Source of the DNA: Burkholderiales bacterium
Lineage (GTDB): Bacteria > Pseudomonadota > Gammaproteobacteria > Burkholderiales > Burkholderiaceae_C
Assembly: GCA_028868825.1 (NCBI GenBank)
Contig: JAGWTU010000006.1
Location: 1 to 64,000, forward strand
DNA: 64,000 bases
Direction of reading: 5' to 3'
Positions 10,146-20,472 of this stretch are shown here, one piece after another. Position numbers and translations under genes: made by a program. A model generated the notes under the pieces. The model was not told the origin of the DNA, did not search any database, and saw only the letters and a list, made by a program, of their open reading frames with translations. Positions within the stretch are counted from its first letter, which is position 1, and every line of letters begins with the position of its first letter.

Positions 10146-10864
10146 CGATCACTCGACGCACTGCTTCTCGACTCCTGTGGGCCTTCGCGCTGGCCGGATG
10201 CGCCGCTGCGCCGCCACCGCCGGCGACGCCGCCCGCCGCGGCCGCGCAGGCACGGCCGCTGGCGGCGACCTACGCCGAGCTCGCACGCGCGGGCGGCCGC
10301 GTCATGCGACTCTCGCCCGCCGAGTCGAGCCTGCGCATCCTCGTCTTCCGCGCCGGCCGCGCAGCGCGCCTCGGTCACAACCATGTGCTGACGGCGCCGC
10401 GCTTCACGGGCTATTTCCACCTGCCCGACGACGGCCCGGCGCGCGCCACCTTCGATCTCGAATTCAGGCTCGACGAACTCCAGATCGACGACCCGGCCCA
10501 GCGCGCCGCGCTGGGCAGCGCCTGGGCGAGCGTGATCTCGCAGCCGATGATCGACGGCACGCGCGACCACATGCTGAGCGCGTCGAACATGGACGCCCAG
10601 CACTATCCCTATGTGCGCGTGCATGCGCTGGAGATCAGCGGCGAGGCACCTCATTTCGCGGCCCGGGTGGCATTCGAGATGCACGGGCAAGTCCGGGAAT
10701 TCTGGCTGCCGCTGAAGGTGTCGGGACTGCCCGAGCGCGTCGAGGTCGAGGGCAGCGTCGTGCTGCGGCAGACCGATTTCGGCGTCCGGCCCTATTCGGT
10801 CGGCGCCGGCCTGCTGGCGGTGAAGGACGAGGTCATCGTCGAGTTCAGGCTCGTGGGACACTGA
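10142..10864 (+). CDS. YceI-like lipoprotein
   Basis: A 240-residue protein with a lipoprotein signal peptide (lipobox LAGC, Cys20), a Pro/Ala linker, then a YceI-like lipocalin-type barrel. Typical elements are ESSLRILVFRAGRAARLGHNHVL, the short helix segment around HMLSASNMDAQHYPYVRV, and closing VRPYSVGAGLLAVKDEV. YceI proteins bind isoprenoid or amphiphilic ligands in the periplasm, which fits a lipid-related ABC operon. It is the last gene of the run, coupled to the previous one by ATGA. Its final 73 bases overlap in antisense the end of the SRPBCC gene on the other strand. Confidence 0.8.
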   Translation: MTITRRTASRLLWAFALAGCAAAPPPPATPPAAAAQARPLAATYAELARAGGRVMRLSPAESSLRILVFRAGRAARLGHNHVLTAPRFTGYFHLPDDGPARATFDLEFRLDELQIDDPAQRAALGSAWASVISQPMIDGTRDHMLSASNMDAQHYPYVRVHALEISGEAPHFAARVAFEMHGQVREFWLPLKVSGLPERVEVEGSVVLRQTDFGVRPYSVGAGLLAVKDEVIVEFRLVGH

Positions 10865-11268
10865 CCCCGGCGCGCCACATGGCGCGCGAAATTGTCCAGG
10901 ATGGCCTGCCAGCCGGCGCGTTGCTGCTCCTGCGGGTGCGTCGATTCGCTGTCGAAGGTCACCGTCACCGTGACGCCGGCGGGCGAGTCGGCGAATTCGA
11001 CGCGGCCGGTGCGATCGCCGAATTGGTACTCCAGCAGCGTCATCGGCACGACCCGCGTGTACTCGCCGGCGAAGTCGAAACCGAAGGAGCCGTCCTTGGC
11101 CTCCATGCGGGAAGAGAACCGGCCGCCGACGCGCAGATCGACGCTGGATGCCGTCGTGTGCCAGTCGGGCGACGCCGTGTTCCAGACCTTGATGTCCTCG
11201 GGCGAGTTGTAGGCGCGCCAGACCTCGGCGATGGGCGCTGCGACGATGGTGGATACGCTGATCTTCAC
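10792..11268 (-). CDS. SRPBCC/AHSA1-family protein
   Basis: A 158-residue START-like protein. The opening KISVSTIVAAPIAEVWRAY, the central DWHTTASSVDLRVGGRF and the closing GWQAILDNFARHV are the standard landmarks of the Aha1-C/SRPBCC fold, a hydrophobic ligand cavity. The GTG at 11268 is preferred because GGAGG lies just upstream and the family motif begins immediately. The roughly 30 residues after NFARHV look unlike the family and run into the antisense 3' end of the YceI-like gene, so the stop may have been displaced. It sits 28 bases downstream of the glucan synthase gene on the same strand. Function unknown. Confidence 0.85.
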   Translation of the reverse strand: MKISVSTIVAAPIAEVWRAYNSPEDIKVWNTASPDWHTTASSVDLRVGGRFSSRMEAKDGSFGFDFAGEYTRVVPMTLLEYQFGDRTGRVEFADSPAGVTVTVTFDSESTHPQEQQRAGWQAILDNFARHVARRGQCPTSLNSTMTSSFTASRPAPTE

Positions 11269-11296
11269 GGAGCCTCCGAAGGAATGCGCGTCGAAT

Positions 11297-14200
11297 CTAC
11301 AGCACGACGCGTACCGCGTGCACCTGGCCATCGTCGACGAGCGCGATGCCGCCGCCCCGCCGCGCCTGGCCATCCACCGTGACGGCAGGTGCCGCGCCAC
11401 CGGCGCATTCGATGTCGATGCGATAGCTCGTGCCGCGGTAGCGGTAGTCGACCTGGTAGCCGGTCCACGCCGCGGGCAGGCAGGGCCGGATCAGCAGCCG
11501 CGCGCCCTCGTCGTCGACCTGCAGCGTCAGGCCGAGCAGCGATTCGACGATCAGCCGGTACATCCACCCGGCCGATCCCGTGTACCAGCTCCAGCCGCCG
11601 CGCCCCACATGCGGTGCCACGCTGTAGACATCGGCAGCGGCGACATAGGGCTCGACCTTGTAGACGGCGACGGCGGCCGCGCTGTCGCCGTGGCGCAGCG
11701 GATTGATCAAATCCATGACCTGCCAGGCGCGCGCTGCATCGCCGAGCGCGGCGTAGGCCATCGCCGCCCAGACGGCGCTGTGCGTGTACTGGCCGCCGTT
11801 TTCGCGCACGCCGGGCACGTAGCCGGCGATGTAGCCCGGATTGGGTCCGAGGCGGTCGAAGGGCGGATCGAGCAATTGCACGAGGCCGGCGTCGGCACGC
11901 ACGAGGTGCGTCGCCACGGCATCCATCGCGCGGCGCGTGCGCTCCTCGCTGCCGACGCCCGAGAGCACGGCCCAGCTCTGCGCGATGGCGTCGATGCGGC
12001 ATTCCGTGTTCGCGGCCGAGCCGAGCGGCGTGCCGTCGTCGAAATAGGCGCGGCGATACCAGTCGCCGTCCCATCCGGTCTGCTCGAGGCGTTGCGCGAG
12101 GCCCCTTCGTTCGTCGTCGCAACGTCGGGCGAACGCGGCGTCGCCGCAGCGGCGCGCCAGCGGCGCGAATTCGCGCAGCACTTCGCAGAGGAAGAAGCCG
12201 AGCCAGACGCTTTCGCCCCGACCTGCCGAGCCGACGCGGTTCATGCCGTCGTTCCAGTCGCCGGCGCCGATCAGCGGCAGGCCGTGGGCGCCCCAGCGCA
12301 GGCCATGCTGCACCGCTCGCCGCGCATGCTCGTAGATGCTGGCCGTCTCGTTCGCGTGTCCCGGCATGTCGAACCACGACTCCTCGTGCGGCGCCACCGG
12401 CGGGCCGGCGAGGAAGCCCACGGCCTCGGCCAGCAGGCCGCTGTCGTGCGTCGCCTGCACGTAGCGCGCGAGCGCCAGCGGCAGCCACAGGTAGTCGTCG
12501 GAGATCTGCGTGCGCACGCCGCGCCCACCCGGCGGATGCCACCAATGCTGGACATCGCCTTCGACGAACTGCCGGCCGGCCGCCCGCAGCAATTGCTCGC
12601 GCAGCAGGCCGGGGCGGGTGTGGACGAGCGCCATCGCGTCCTGCAACTGGTCGCGGAAACCGTAGGCGCCGCCCGACTGGTAATAGCCGCTGCGCGCCCA
12701 CATCCGGCAGGCGATGGTCTGGTAGATCAGCCAGCCGTTGGCCAGCAGGTCGAGCATCGGATCGGGCGTGCGCACCTGCACGGCGCCGAGCGTGTCGCGC
12801 CAATGAGCCTGCACGGCCGCCAGCGCGGCGGCAGCAGCGGCGCTGCCGCGATGGCGCTGCACGAGTTCGCCGGCCTCGTCGGCGCTGCGGCCCATGCCAA
12901 GGCGGAAGACGATCTCGCGCGACTGCCCGGGCGCGAGCTCGACGACGACCTGGATCGCCGCGCAGGGGTCGAGCCCGGCGCCGGTGCGGCCCGATAGCCC
13001 GACGCGACGCAGCGCGGCCGGGCGCCGCAGCGAACCGTTGCGGCCGATGAATTCGTCGCGATCGGCGGTCACCGAACCGCCGACGCGGTCGCCGGGGTCG
13101 ACGTCGAAGAAGCCGATCCAGTCACCGAAATCGTTGCTGTAGCGGTTGCGGGCATACAGCGCGCCGCTGTCCGCGGCGATCTCGGTATGCACATGCGGCG
13201 CATGCTTCTCGCGCAGGTCGCCAAGCACCCATTCGACATAGCCCGTCGCCGACAGGCGCCGGCGGCGCGCGCCGTCGTTGCGCAGGATCAGGCGCGAGAA
13301 CTTCACCGCATCGTCCGTGGCGACGAACACCGTCAGCTCGCTGTGCACGGCCGCCTCGTCGTGCTCGAACACGCTGTAGCCGAAGCCGTGACGCACGCGG
13401 TAGGGCGTCGCGGCGCCGGGCTCGCCGGACTCGCGCAAATCGCGCGGGTCGCCCGTGGCCTGCTGCGAGGTCGGCGACCAGACCTGGCCGCTGTCCTCGT
13501 CGCGCAGGAAGAGGGCCTCGCCGCCGCTGTCGGACACGGGGTCGTTGTGCCAGGGCGTCAGGCGCAGCTCATGCGCGTTCTCGCACCAGGTGTAGGCGCT
13601 GCCGGCCTCGGACACGATGGTGCCGAAGCGGGGATTGGCGATCACATTCACCCAGGGTGCCGGCGGTCGCCGCGCGCCGGCGGTCGTGATGACGTACTCG
13701 CGCCCGTCGGCGCTGAAGCCGCCATGCCCGTTGAAATACGCGAGTGCGGCCGCGTCCGGGCGCGGCGGCGCCGGGCTCGTCAGCGACGGCTCGTGCGGCC
13801 GCATCGGCACGAGCATCGGCGGCCGGCGCTCGGCCAGGCGCTTGGCGCCCACCTGCTGCTCGAGCGTGCCCAGGCGGTCGCTGACGATGGCGCGCGCCAC
13901 GGCCTGCAGCAGCACGCGGTCCTCGTCGGCGATGTGCTCGGCGTGGCGCACGAAGATGCCGCCCGGGCGGTCGACCACATGCGATTCGATGCTGCTCGCG
14001 ATGAGGCCGAGGATCTGCTCCTGCAGCCGCTGGCGATAGACATCGCGCTCCTCGTTCCAGATCACGAGGTCGACGGCCAGGCCCTTGAGCCGCCACCAGG
14101 CATGGGCCTGCACGAGCTGGCGCACGAGGTCGATGCTCGCGGCATCGCTGATCTGCAGCAGCACGATCGGCAGATCGCCCGAGATCGCGTAGCCCCACAG

Positions 14201-17200
14201 CCCCGACTGGCCGCGCCGGTTGCGCACCAGCAGGCCGGCATCGGCGCGCAGCGTCGGTTGCGAATAGACGACGGTGTTGGCCAGCCGCGCATAGGTCTGC
14301 GCATCGGCCTCGCTGGCGTTGAGCTGGCGCAGGATGACCTGGCTGTGGGTCCAGGTGAGCTCGAACACGCGATCGGCCAGGCGCCGGTCCATCATCTTGT
14401 GTGCCAGCGCCAGGCAGGCCTCGCGGCTGTCGGCAGCGCCGTAGATGATGTCGACGAGCACCGTCTGCTCGGGCTCGAGCGTGATGACGCGGCGCGTCGC
14501 CGCCACCGGGTCGAGCACTGAACCCGCGGTGCCGGACAGCGGCCCCGTGCCCTGCAGCGCCGACGGCGCATGAACGCCGCGGCCGCGGCCAATGAAGCGC
14601 GCGCGGTCGGTCTCGTGCGACACCGGCCCGCCCCGTGCACCGTGCACGGCGACGAGATGGAACATCCACGGCGCCTGCTCGTCGGCCGAGCGCGGGCGGC
14701 GCGTGGCGAGGATCAGCGGCGGCTGCTCGAGCACCTCGGTCTGCACGAAGAGCTTGCTGAACGCCGGGTGCGCGGCGTCGGCCGCCGCCGGCGCGAGCAC
14801 GATCTCGGCGTAGGTCGTGATCTCGATGCGGCGGCGCGTGCGGCCGAGGTTCGTCAATCGCAGCCGGCGCAATTCGACATCGTCCTCGGGCGAGACGACG
14901 ATCTCGGTGTAGGCGTCGATGCCCTGGTCGCGGCGGCGGAACTCGCCGCGGCCCTCGCTGAAGACGGCCTCGAACTGGTCCGCGCGCCAGGGCGTCGGCT
15001 GCGGCGTCGTCGACCAGAACGTGCCGGTCTCGATGTCGCGCAGATAGCAATAGCTGCCCCAGGCGTCGGTCGTGCCGTCCTCGCGCCAGCGCGTGATCGC
15101 CACGTCCTTCCAGCGGCTGTAGCCGGCGCCGCTGTTCGTGAGCATCACGTGATAGCGCCCGTTGGACAGCAGCTGCACCTCGGGCGACGGCGTGTCGGGC
15201 GTCGCGATGACGCGCAGCGGGGCCTCGGTGCCGGGCTGTCCGCTGCGGAAATCGACGCGCTCGGCCATCTCCGGATGGAAAGGCACGGCGCGCGGCACGC
15301 GTTCCTGCAGCAGCAGCAGCGTCGCCTGCAGCGCGGGGTCGGCGACGAAGCGCCGCTGCATCGGCCGCTCGAGCAACGCGTAGGCCAGGGCCAGCAGGCT
15401 CATGCCCTGGTGATGGACCATGTAGGAATGCACGACGGCGCTCTTCTCGCCGCGCGGCAGGCGCGCCGGCGTGTAGTCGATCGCCTCGCGGTAGCCGTAA
15501 TGGCCGGCCAGGCCCTCGTCGGCCAGGCGCTGCAGGTTCGCGACGGCCGCCTGCGGGTCGACCATCAGCGCCATCACGCTCGCATAGGGCGCGACGACGA
15601 GATCGGCCGCGAGCCCGCGCTTGAGGCCCAGCCCCGGCACGCCGAAGGCCCGGTACTGGTAGTTGAGCTGCGCGTCGGTGGCGTTGTAGCCCGATTCGGA
15701 GATGCCCCAGGGCACGCCGCGCTGGCGGCCGTAGCGCTGCTGGCGCTCGACCGCGCCGCGCATCGTCTCGTCGAGCAGCGTGTTCTCGTAGCTCGGCATC
15801 ACGAGCATCGGCATCAGGTACTCGAACATCGAGCCGGTCCACGACAGCAGCACCGTCTTGCCTTCGAGCGTCGCGAGCTGGCGGCCGAGCGCGAACCAGC
15901 TCGCCTGCGGGATCTGGCCCTGGGCGATGGCGACGAAACTCGCCAGCCGCACCTCGGACGCCAGCAGGTCGTAGCGCCCGGCGTCGAGGCGGCGGTCGTC
16001 GACGTTGTAGCCGATCGCGAGCAGGTCGCGCGCGGGGTCGTAGAGGAAGCCGAAGTCCATTTCGGCGAGCTTGCCGATGCGCTCGGCGAGCTCACGCAAT
16101 TCGTCGGACTGCACCTGCAATGCGTCGGTCGACGTCGCCGTCGGCATCGAGAGCGCCTGCAACTCGTGGACCGCGGCCAGACATTGCCGCTGCATCGCCA
16201 GCGCCCAGTACCGCGCCTCGGCGGCTGGCACCGCGTCGGAGGCCGGCGACGGCAAGCCGGCGAGCAGGCGCTCGGCTCGCTGCGTCAAGGCCAGCCAGGC
16301 GGCGAGGCGTGCGTCGGGCGTGGGCGCCGCGCCGTCGCGCAGTTCGGCCAGCAAGGCCCAGGCGCGATCGAGGGGCGCGCGGTCGTCGCCGCTGCCCAGC
16401 GCCTGCTCCAGCAACTGCAGCGTGTCCCCGAGGCCGGCGAACAGCGCGTCGCCCGGCGGCGGCGCATCGGCCAGGCGCGCGAGACCGGCGCGCAGCGTTA
16501 GCAGATGGCCGGCGAGGTTGCCGCTGTCCACCGTCGAGACGTAGGCCGGGCGCAGCGGCTGCAGCGTCTCGGTGTCGTACCAGTTCAACCAGTGGCCGCG
16601 GTGGCGCTCCAGGCGCACCATCGTGTCCAGCGTCGCGCGGGTGCGCGCGATCAGCTCGGCGGTGGTGATCCAGCCGAAGTCGTGCGCGCTGAGCGTGGCC
16701 AGCAGCGAGAGGCCGATATTCGTCGGCGACGTCCGGTGCGCCACGCGCTCGGCCGGATGTTCCTGCACGTTGTCGGGCGGCAGGTGGTGGTCGGCCGGTC
16801 CGACGTAGGCCTCGAAGAAGGCCCAGATGCGGCGCGCCAGGCCGCGCAGTTGCTGCGCCTGCGCCGCGCTGACCGTCGTCTGGCGCCGCGCGGTTGGCTG
16901 GTTCAGCCACCAGACGGTGACCGGCGCCGCGGCCCACAGCAGCAGCACCGGCCACGCGGACACGAGTGCCCCTGGCCGCTCGACCGTGAGGCCGGCGAAC
17001 GCCGACAACGCCAGCAAGGGCGCGACGGCCATGCGCCGGTAGGTCGCCGCCAGATCGGCCAACGGCGTCAGCGCCTGCGTCACCGACGCATCGGCAGAGG
17101 TCTGCCATTCGAGCAGCCCGCGGTGCGAAACATGCAAGCGCCACAGCGTGCGCACGATGGCGTCGAGGCTGTACGCAGCCTCGTAGGGCAGCGTCGCCAG

Positions 17201-20026
17201 CGTGACCAGCGCCAGCGCGATCTGGCGCCCGGTGCTCACGGCGACCACCTGCAGATGCGTGCGCCAGGCCAGCACATCGGGACGTCGCAGCAGGTCACCG
17301 GCGAGGCCGATCAAGGCTGGCACGAAATACACCGCCATGGCGGCCAGCGTCCATGCCGCCGGCCGCTTCAACAGGAACCAGCCCAGCCCCAACAGCAGCG
17401 TCAACGCCGCCGGCACGAGGCTGCGCCGCAGGTTGTCGAGGATCTTCGCACGCGACAGCGCCGAGAGCGGATTGGCATCGCGCGCGCCGCGCTGGCGTTC
17501 GTCACCCGCTTCCTGCGGCGCCGGCGCACTCGGCACGCGCGGCAGCAGCCAGGCCGCGATCTGCCAGTCGCCGCGCAGCCAGCGGTGGCGGCGCTTGACG
17601 TCGGCCTCGTAGCGCGCCGGCGATTCCTCGACCAGCTCGACATCGCTGATCAGCCCGCTGCGCGCGTAGCCGCCTTCGAGCAGGTCGTGGCTGAGCACGC
17701 GGTTGTCGGGCAGGCGATGGCCGAGCACCTGCTCGAAGGCGTCGACGTCGTAGATGCCCTTGCCGATGAACGAACCCTCGCCGAACAGGTCCTCGTAGAC
17801 ATCGCTGACGGCGCGCGTGTAGGGGTCGATGCCGGCATCGCCGCCGTAGAGCCTGGCGTAGCGCGTGCGGTTCGCCGCCGCCAGGCTGATGCCGACGCGC
17901 GGCTGCAGGATGCCGTGGCCGCCGACGACGCGCGGCGCCTGCGGCCGCCCGCCCAGGCGCGGGCGGTTGAGCGGATGATCCATCGTCGCGACGAACTTGC
18001 GAGCCGAATCGCGCGGCAGTTGCGTGTCGGTGTCCAGCGTGATGACGTAGCGCACGCCGGCCAGCACCGACGTGTCGCCGACGACGAGCGCGAACGGCGC
18101 ATGGCCGCCACCGCGCAGCAGCGCGTTGAGGTCGCCGAGCTTGCCGCGCTTGCGCTCGTAGCCCATCCACAGGCCATCGGCGGCGTTCCAGCGCCGCGGG
18201 CGGTGGAAGAGGAAGAAGCGGTCGCCGAGCGGCTGCGCATCGGCATCGGCGTAGCGGCGGTTCAGCGCCTCGATGGCGTCGCGCGCATGGTCGAGCAGCG
18301 CGGCGTCGCCGGGCAGCGTCTCGCTGGTCGCGTCGAGGCAGTCGGTCAGCAGCGCGTAATGCAGATGCGCGTCGCGGTTGGCGAGGAAGCGCACTTCCAG
18401 CGCCTCGGCCAGCGCGTCGATGCCCGCGTCACTCGTGAGCATCGTCGGCACCACGACCAGCGTGCGCGAATCGCCCGGGATGCCGAGCGAATAGTCCATG
18501 CGCGGCAGCGCGCGCGGTGGCGCCAGCAACGGCACGCCGAAAATGACGATGGCCACGGCGAGCTGGCTCATCGCCAGCAGCAGCAGCCCGACCGCCAGCG
18601 CCTCGACCCCGTCGACCCAGATGCCCGCCGACAAACCCGCCGAACCCAGCGCCAGCGGCGCGACGAAGCCCTGCGAGACGAGCGCCAGCGGCACCAGCGC
18701 GAGCAGCCCCGTGGTGCCGAAGATCGCACCCGCGAACCACGCGAATGGACGCCGCGCCACCGCGGCGCGCAGCCGGTGCGCGAGCGTGGCCCGCATCGCG
18801 ACCGTGCGCTCCAGCTGCACCCGTCCTGCGTCGACGAGGTAGTAGCCGACATGCGCGAGATGCACCTCGGGCCGCGGCAGCGCCGCCGCCGCGCGCGCCA
18901 ACTGCACGGCGGCGCCCGCCACCTCGGCCTCGCTGCAATCGCTGTGGCGCGCGATGCGCTCGACGGCATGGCGATAGGCGTCGCGCGTCGCGAATTCCAT
19001 GCTCGGATAGACGGCGGCCGGATCCTCGCGCAGCGCCGCGTCGACCTTCGAGAGTTCCTCGACGAAATCGCGCCAGTCCATCGAGGCGAGCAGGCGCAGG
19101 CTGCCGATGCTGTTGCTCACCGAGACCTGCGCCGCGGCCTGCGACTGGACCTCCAGTTTCACCAGCTGCTCGATCGTCTGGTGGCTTTCGGCGAGGTGTT
19201 GCTCGACCCAGGTCAGCGGCAGCGCCAGCGCCGTGCTGCGGCCGTGCAGCTGGCGCGACAGCTCGGCGACGAAGGACGCCGTCATCGGCGGCTCCGAGCG
19301 CGCCATGTCGGCGACGAGCAGGATCAGGTTCTTGGGCTCGCGTTCGGCGACGTCGAGCATGCGGTCGGCCCACAGGCTCGCGAGGTCGCGCTCGACCAGG
19401 CTGGCCACCACGCGCGCCGCGACGCGCCGCAGGTTCTCGATCAGCGCCAGCCGCAACATGATGGGCACGGCCCACAGCTCGCCGAGCTGCAGCGTCTTCA
19501 CCGTCTGGTACGAGGCGATGAAGCGCGTCAGCGTGCCGCGGCCGAGCCGGCTGTCGCCATGCGCCACCGCGTGCAACGCGAGGTCGTAGACGCGCGGCAG
19601 GCCGGCGTTCTCGCCGCTGGCCATGCGCGGCAGCTCGCGGCTGTAGCCGGGCGGCAGATGCCGCCGCGCCATGCGCACTTCCTCCTCGATGAGGTAGAAG
19701 TTGTCGAGCAGCCATTCGCCGGCGGGCGTGATGCGGCGTTGCTGGTCGGCGCTGCGGGCCAGCAGCTTGCAGGCGTCGGTCAGCACGAATTCGTTGTCGC
19801 CGAGCCGGCGCAGCAGCCGGTCGCGCGTGCCTGCGCGCGCCAGATCGTGGCCGGCGGCGAGGTGCCGGCCATGCTGCTCCATCTCGTCGGCGGTGAACAG
19901 TTGCGCGCGCAGCGGCGCCTCGTCGGCGCTCATGGATGTGCCGGCGGGCGGCAAACGTCTGTGGAGGTGCAGCCACGTTCGCAGCCGCGCAGTGAACCTG
20001 TCGTCGAAACCGTCCGTCGCGTTCAC
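11297..20026 (-). CDS. ndvB: Cyclic beta-1,2-glucan synthase (NdvB/ChvB-like)
   Basis: A giant 2909-residue membrane enzyme, within the usual 2,800-2,900 range. N-terminal soluble region with the family stretch [20 protein letters not shown], membrane helices near 430-510, and a GT84 glycosyltransferase domain from about 515 ([24 protein letters not shown]). More helices follow near 870-960, then a glucoamylase-like region, and a GH94-type C-terminal half with [16 protein letters not shown] (about 2495) and [13 protein letters not shown] (about 2595). The protein makes, elongates and cyclises periplasmic osmoregulated beta-1,2-glucan, important in osmotic adaptation and host contact in other bacteria. 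GTG start preceded by AAGGA. No NdvA-type exporter is adjacent. Confidence 0.97.
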   Translation of the reverse strand: MNATDGFDDRFTARLRTWLHLHRRLPPAGTSMSADEAPLRAQLFTADEMEQHGRHLAAGHDLARAGTRDRLLRRLGDNEFVLTDACKLLARSADQQRRITPAGEWLLDNFYLIEEEVRMARRHLPPGYSRELPRMASGENAGLPRVYDLALHAVAHGDSRLGRGTLTRFIASYQTVKTLQLGELWAVPIMLRLALIENLRRVAARVVASLVERDLASLWADRMLDVAEREPKNLILLVADMARSEPPMTASFVAELSRQLHGRSTALALPLTWVEQHLAESHQTIEQLVKLEVQSQAAAQVSVSNSIGSLRLLASMDWRDFVEELSKVDAALREDPAAVYPSMEFATRDAYRHAVERIARHSDCSEAEVAGAAVQLARAAAALPRPEVHLAHVGYYLVDAGRVQLERTVAMRATLAHRLRAAVARRPFAWFAGAIFGTTGLLALVPLALVSQGFVAPLALGSAGLSAGIWVDGVEALAVGLLLLAMSQLAVAIVIFGVPLLAPPRALPRMDYSLGIPGDSRTLVVVPTMLTSDAGIDALAEALEVRFLANRDAHLHYALLTDCLDATSETLPGDAALLDHARDAIEALNRRYADADAQPLGDRFFLFHRPRRWNAADGLWMGYERKRGKLGDLNALLRGGGHAPFALVVGDTSVLAGVRYVITLDTDTQLPRDSARKFVATMDHPLNRPRLGGRPQAPRVVGGHGILQPRVGISLAAANRTRYARLYGGDAGIDPYTRAVSDVYEDLFGEGSFIGKGIYDVDAFEQVLGHRLPDNRVLSHDLLEGGYARSGLISDVELVEESPARYEADVKRRHRWLRGDWQIAAWLLPRVPSAPAPQEAGDERQRGARDANPLSALSRAKILDNLRRSLVPAALTLLLGLGWFLLKRPAAWTLAAMAVYFVPALIGLAGDLLRRPDVLAWRTHLQVVAVSTGRQIALALVTLATLPYEAAYSLDAIVRTLWRLHVSHRGLLEWQTSADASVTQALTPLADLAATYRRMAVAPLLALSAFAGLTVERPGALVSAWPVLLLWAAAPVTVWWLNQPTARRQTTVSAAQAQQLRGLARRIWAFFEAYVGPADHHLPPDNVQEHPAERVAHRTSPTNIGLSLLATLSAHDFGWITTAELIARTRATLDTMVRLERHRGHWLNWYDTETLQPLRPAYVSTVDSGNLAGHLLTLRAGLARLADAPPPGDALFAGLGDTLQLLEQALGSGDDRAPLDRAWALLAELRDGAAPTPDARLAAWLALTQRAERLLAGLPSPASDAVPAAEARYWALAMQRQCLAAVHELQALSMPTATSTDALQVQSDELRELAERIGKLAEMDFGFLYDPARDLLAIGYNVDDRRLDAGRYDLLASEVRLASFVAIAQGQIPQASWFALGRQLATLEGKTVLLSWTGSMFEYLMPMLVMPSYENTLLDETMRGAVERQQRYGRQRGVPWGISESGYNATDAQLNYQYRAFGVPGLGLKRGLAADLVVAPYASVMALMVDPQAAVANLQRLADEGLAGHYGYREAIDYTPARLPRGEKSAVVHSYMVHHQGMSLLALAYALLERPMQRRFVADPALQATLLLLQERVPRAVPFHPEMAERVDFRSGQPGTEAPLRVIATPDTPSPEVQLLSNGRYHVMLTNSGAGYSRWKDVAITRWREDGTTDAWGSYCYLRDIETGTFWSTTPQPTPWRADQFEAVFSEGRGEFRRRDQGIDAYTEIVVSPEDDVELRRLRLTNLGRTRRRIEITTYAEIVLAPAAADAAHPAFSKLFVQTEVLEQPPLILATRRPRSADEQAPWMFHLVAVHGARGGPVSHETDRARFIGRGRGVHAPSALQGTGPLSGTAGSVLDPVAATRRVITLEPEQTVLVDIIYGAADSREACLALAHKMMDRRLADRVFELTWTHSQVILRQLNASEADAQTYARLANTVVYSQPTLRADAGLLVRNRRGQSGLWGYAISGDLPIVLLQISDAASIDLVRQLVQAHAWWRLKGLAVDLVIWNEERDVYRQRLQEQILGLIASSIESHVVDRPGGIFVRHAEHIADEDRVLLQAVARAIVSDRLGTLEQQVGAKRLAERRPPMLVPMRPHEPSLTSPAPPRPDAAALAYFNGHGGFSADGREYVITTAGARRPPAPWVNVIANPRFGTIVSEAGSAYTWCENAHELRLTPWHNDPVSDSGGEALFLRDEDSGQVWSPTSQQATGDPRDLRESGEPGAATPYRVRHGFGYSVFEHDEAAVHSELTVFVATDDAVKFSRLILRNDGARRRRLSATGYVEWVLGDLREKHAPHVHTEIAADSGALYARNRYSNDFGDWIGFFDVDPGDRVGGSVTADRDEFIGRNGSLRRPAALRRVGLSGRTGAGLDPCAAIQVVVELAPGQSREIVFRLGMGRSADEAGELVQRHRGSAAAAAALAAVQAHWRDTLGAVQVRTPDPMLDLLANGWLIYQTIACRMWARSGYYQSGGAYGFRDQLQDAMALVHTRPGLLREQLLRAAGRQFVEGDVQHWWHPPGGRGVRTQISDDYLWLPLALARYVQATHDSGLLAEAVGFLAGPPVAPHEESWFDMPGHANETASIYEHARRAVQHGLRWGAHGLPLIGAGDWNDGMNRVGSAGRGESVWLGFFLCEVLREFAPLARRCGDAAFARRCDDERRGLAQRLEQTGWDGDWYRRAYFDDGTPLGSAANTECRIDAIAQSWAVLSGVGSEERTRRAMDAVATHLVRADAGLVQLLDPPFDRLGPNPGYIAGYVPGVRENGGQYTHSAVWAAMAYAALGDAARAWQVMDLINPLRHGDSAAAVAVYKVEPYVAAADVYSVAPHVGRGGWSWYTGSAGWMYRLIVESLLGLTLQVDDEGARLLIRPCLPAAWTGYQVDYRYRGTSYRIDIECAGGAAPAVTVDGQARRGGGIALVDDGQVHAVRVVL

Positions 20027-20251
20027 CCGATCCTTGGTCGAACCCCCGCTTGCAAGGCAGCCATCACGGCTGGAAGAGCCCGAGTGTAGTCAGCGCGGCG
20101 CAGCGCTGCCTCGGCCGGGTGCATGGCCGTGCCTCGGCCAGCGGATTCGGCGCTGCGCAGGCGACGGTGCGCAACTCAGCGCATGATCGGCGCACGCCGC
20201 TGCGTCTACTGCAGTCTGGGCGCGACCCCCAACCAAGAGAAGGCATCGACC

Positions 20252-20380
20252 ATGACCAAGGGAAAGCACGGCAACAAGGAAGCGAAGAAGCCCAGGAAGG
20301 TTCATGTCCCGAATGCACCCGGCCTGCCGGCAAACCTCGCGCCGACGCTGGCGAGCACGTTGCGGCCGAAGAAGCGGTAA
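20252..20380 (+). CDS. Small basic conserved-type protein (42 residues)
   Basis: A short frame encoding a Lys/Pro-rich peptide that begins MTKGKHGNKEAKKPRK and ends in LRPKKR. Peptides starting with the same GKHGNKEAKKP pattern are familiar from other proteobacterial genomes as hypothetical proteins of 40-60 residues. AAGAGAAGG lies 9-17 bases before the ATG and serves as a ribosome binding site. It is divergent from ndvB and followed within 20 bases by two strong hairpins, so it appears to be a monocistronic unit. Charge suggests nucleic-acid or ribosome association, but no function is known. Confidence 0.7.
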   Translation: MTKGKHGNKEAKKPRKVHVPNAPGLPANLAPTLASTLRPKKR

Positions 20381-20399
20381 TCAGTAGCCGGAAGAAAGA

Positions 20400-20421
20400 C
20401 ACCCGCAGCCGGCTGCGGGTG
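20400..20421. terminator. Inverted repeat, bidirectional terminator between convergent genes
   Basis: A perfect 22-base palindrome with CACCCGCAGCC as its left arm. It forms a GC-rich hairpin 20 bases after the 42-residue gene stop and about 50 bases after the cytochrome stop on the other strand. No U-tract follows, so termination efficiency is uncertain. Confidence 0.55.
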
Positions 20422-20435
20422 CGCTGGCCCCGTCA

Positions 20436-20455
20436 CCGGCGCCGTCGGGCGCCGG
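20436..20455. terminator. Second GC-rich hairpin between convergent genes
   Basis: CCGGCGCC and GGCGCCGG form an 8-bp stem around the loop GTCG. It is stacked 14 bases from the palindrome at 20400-20421 and 17 bases from the cytochrome stop. The pair probably separates the two convergent transcripts. Confidence 0.45.
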
Positions 20456-20472
20456 CCGGGTTCAGGCGGTCT

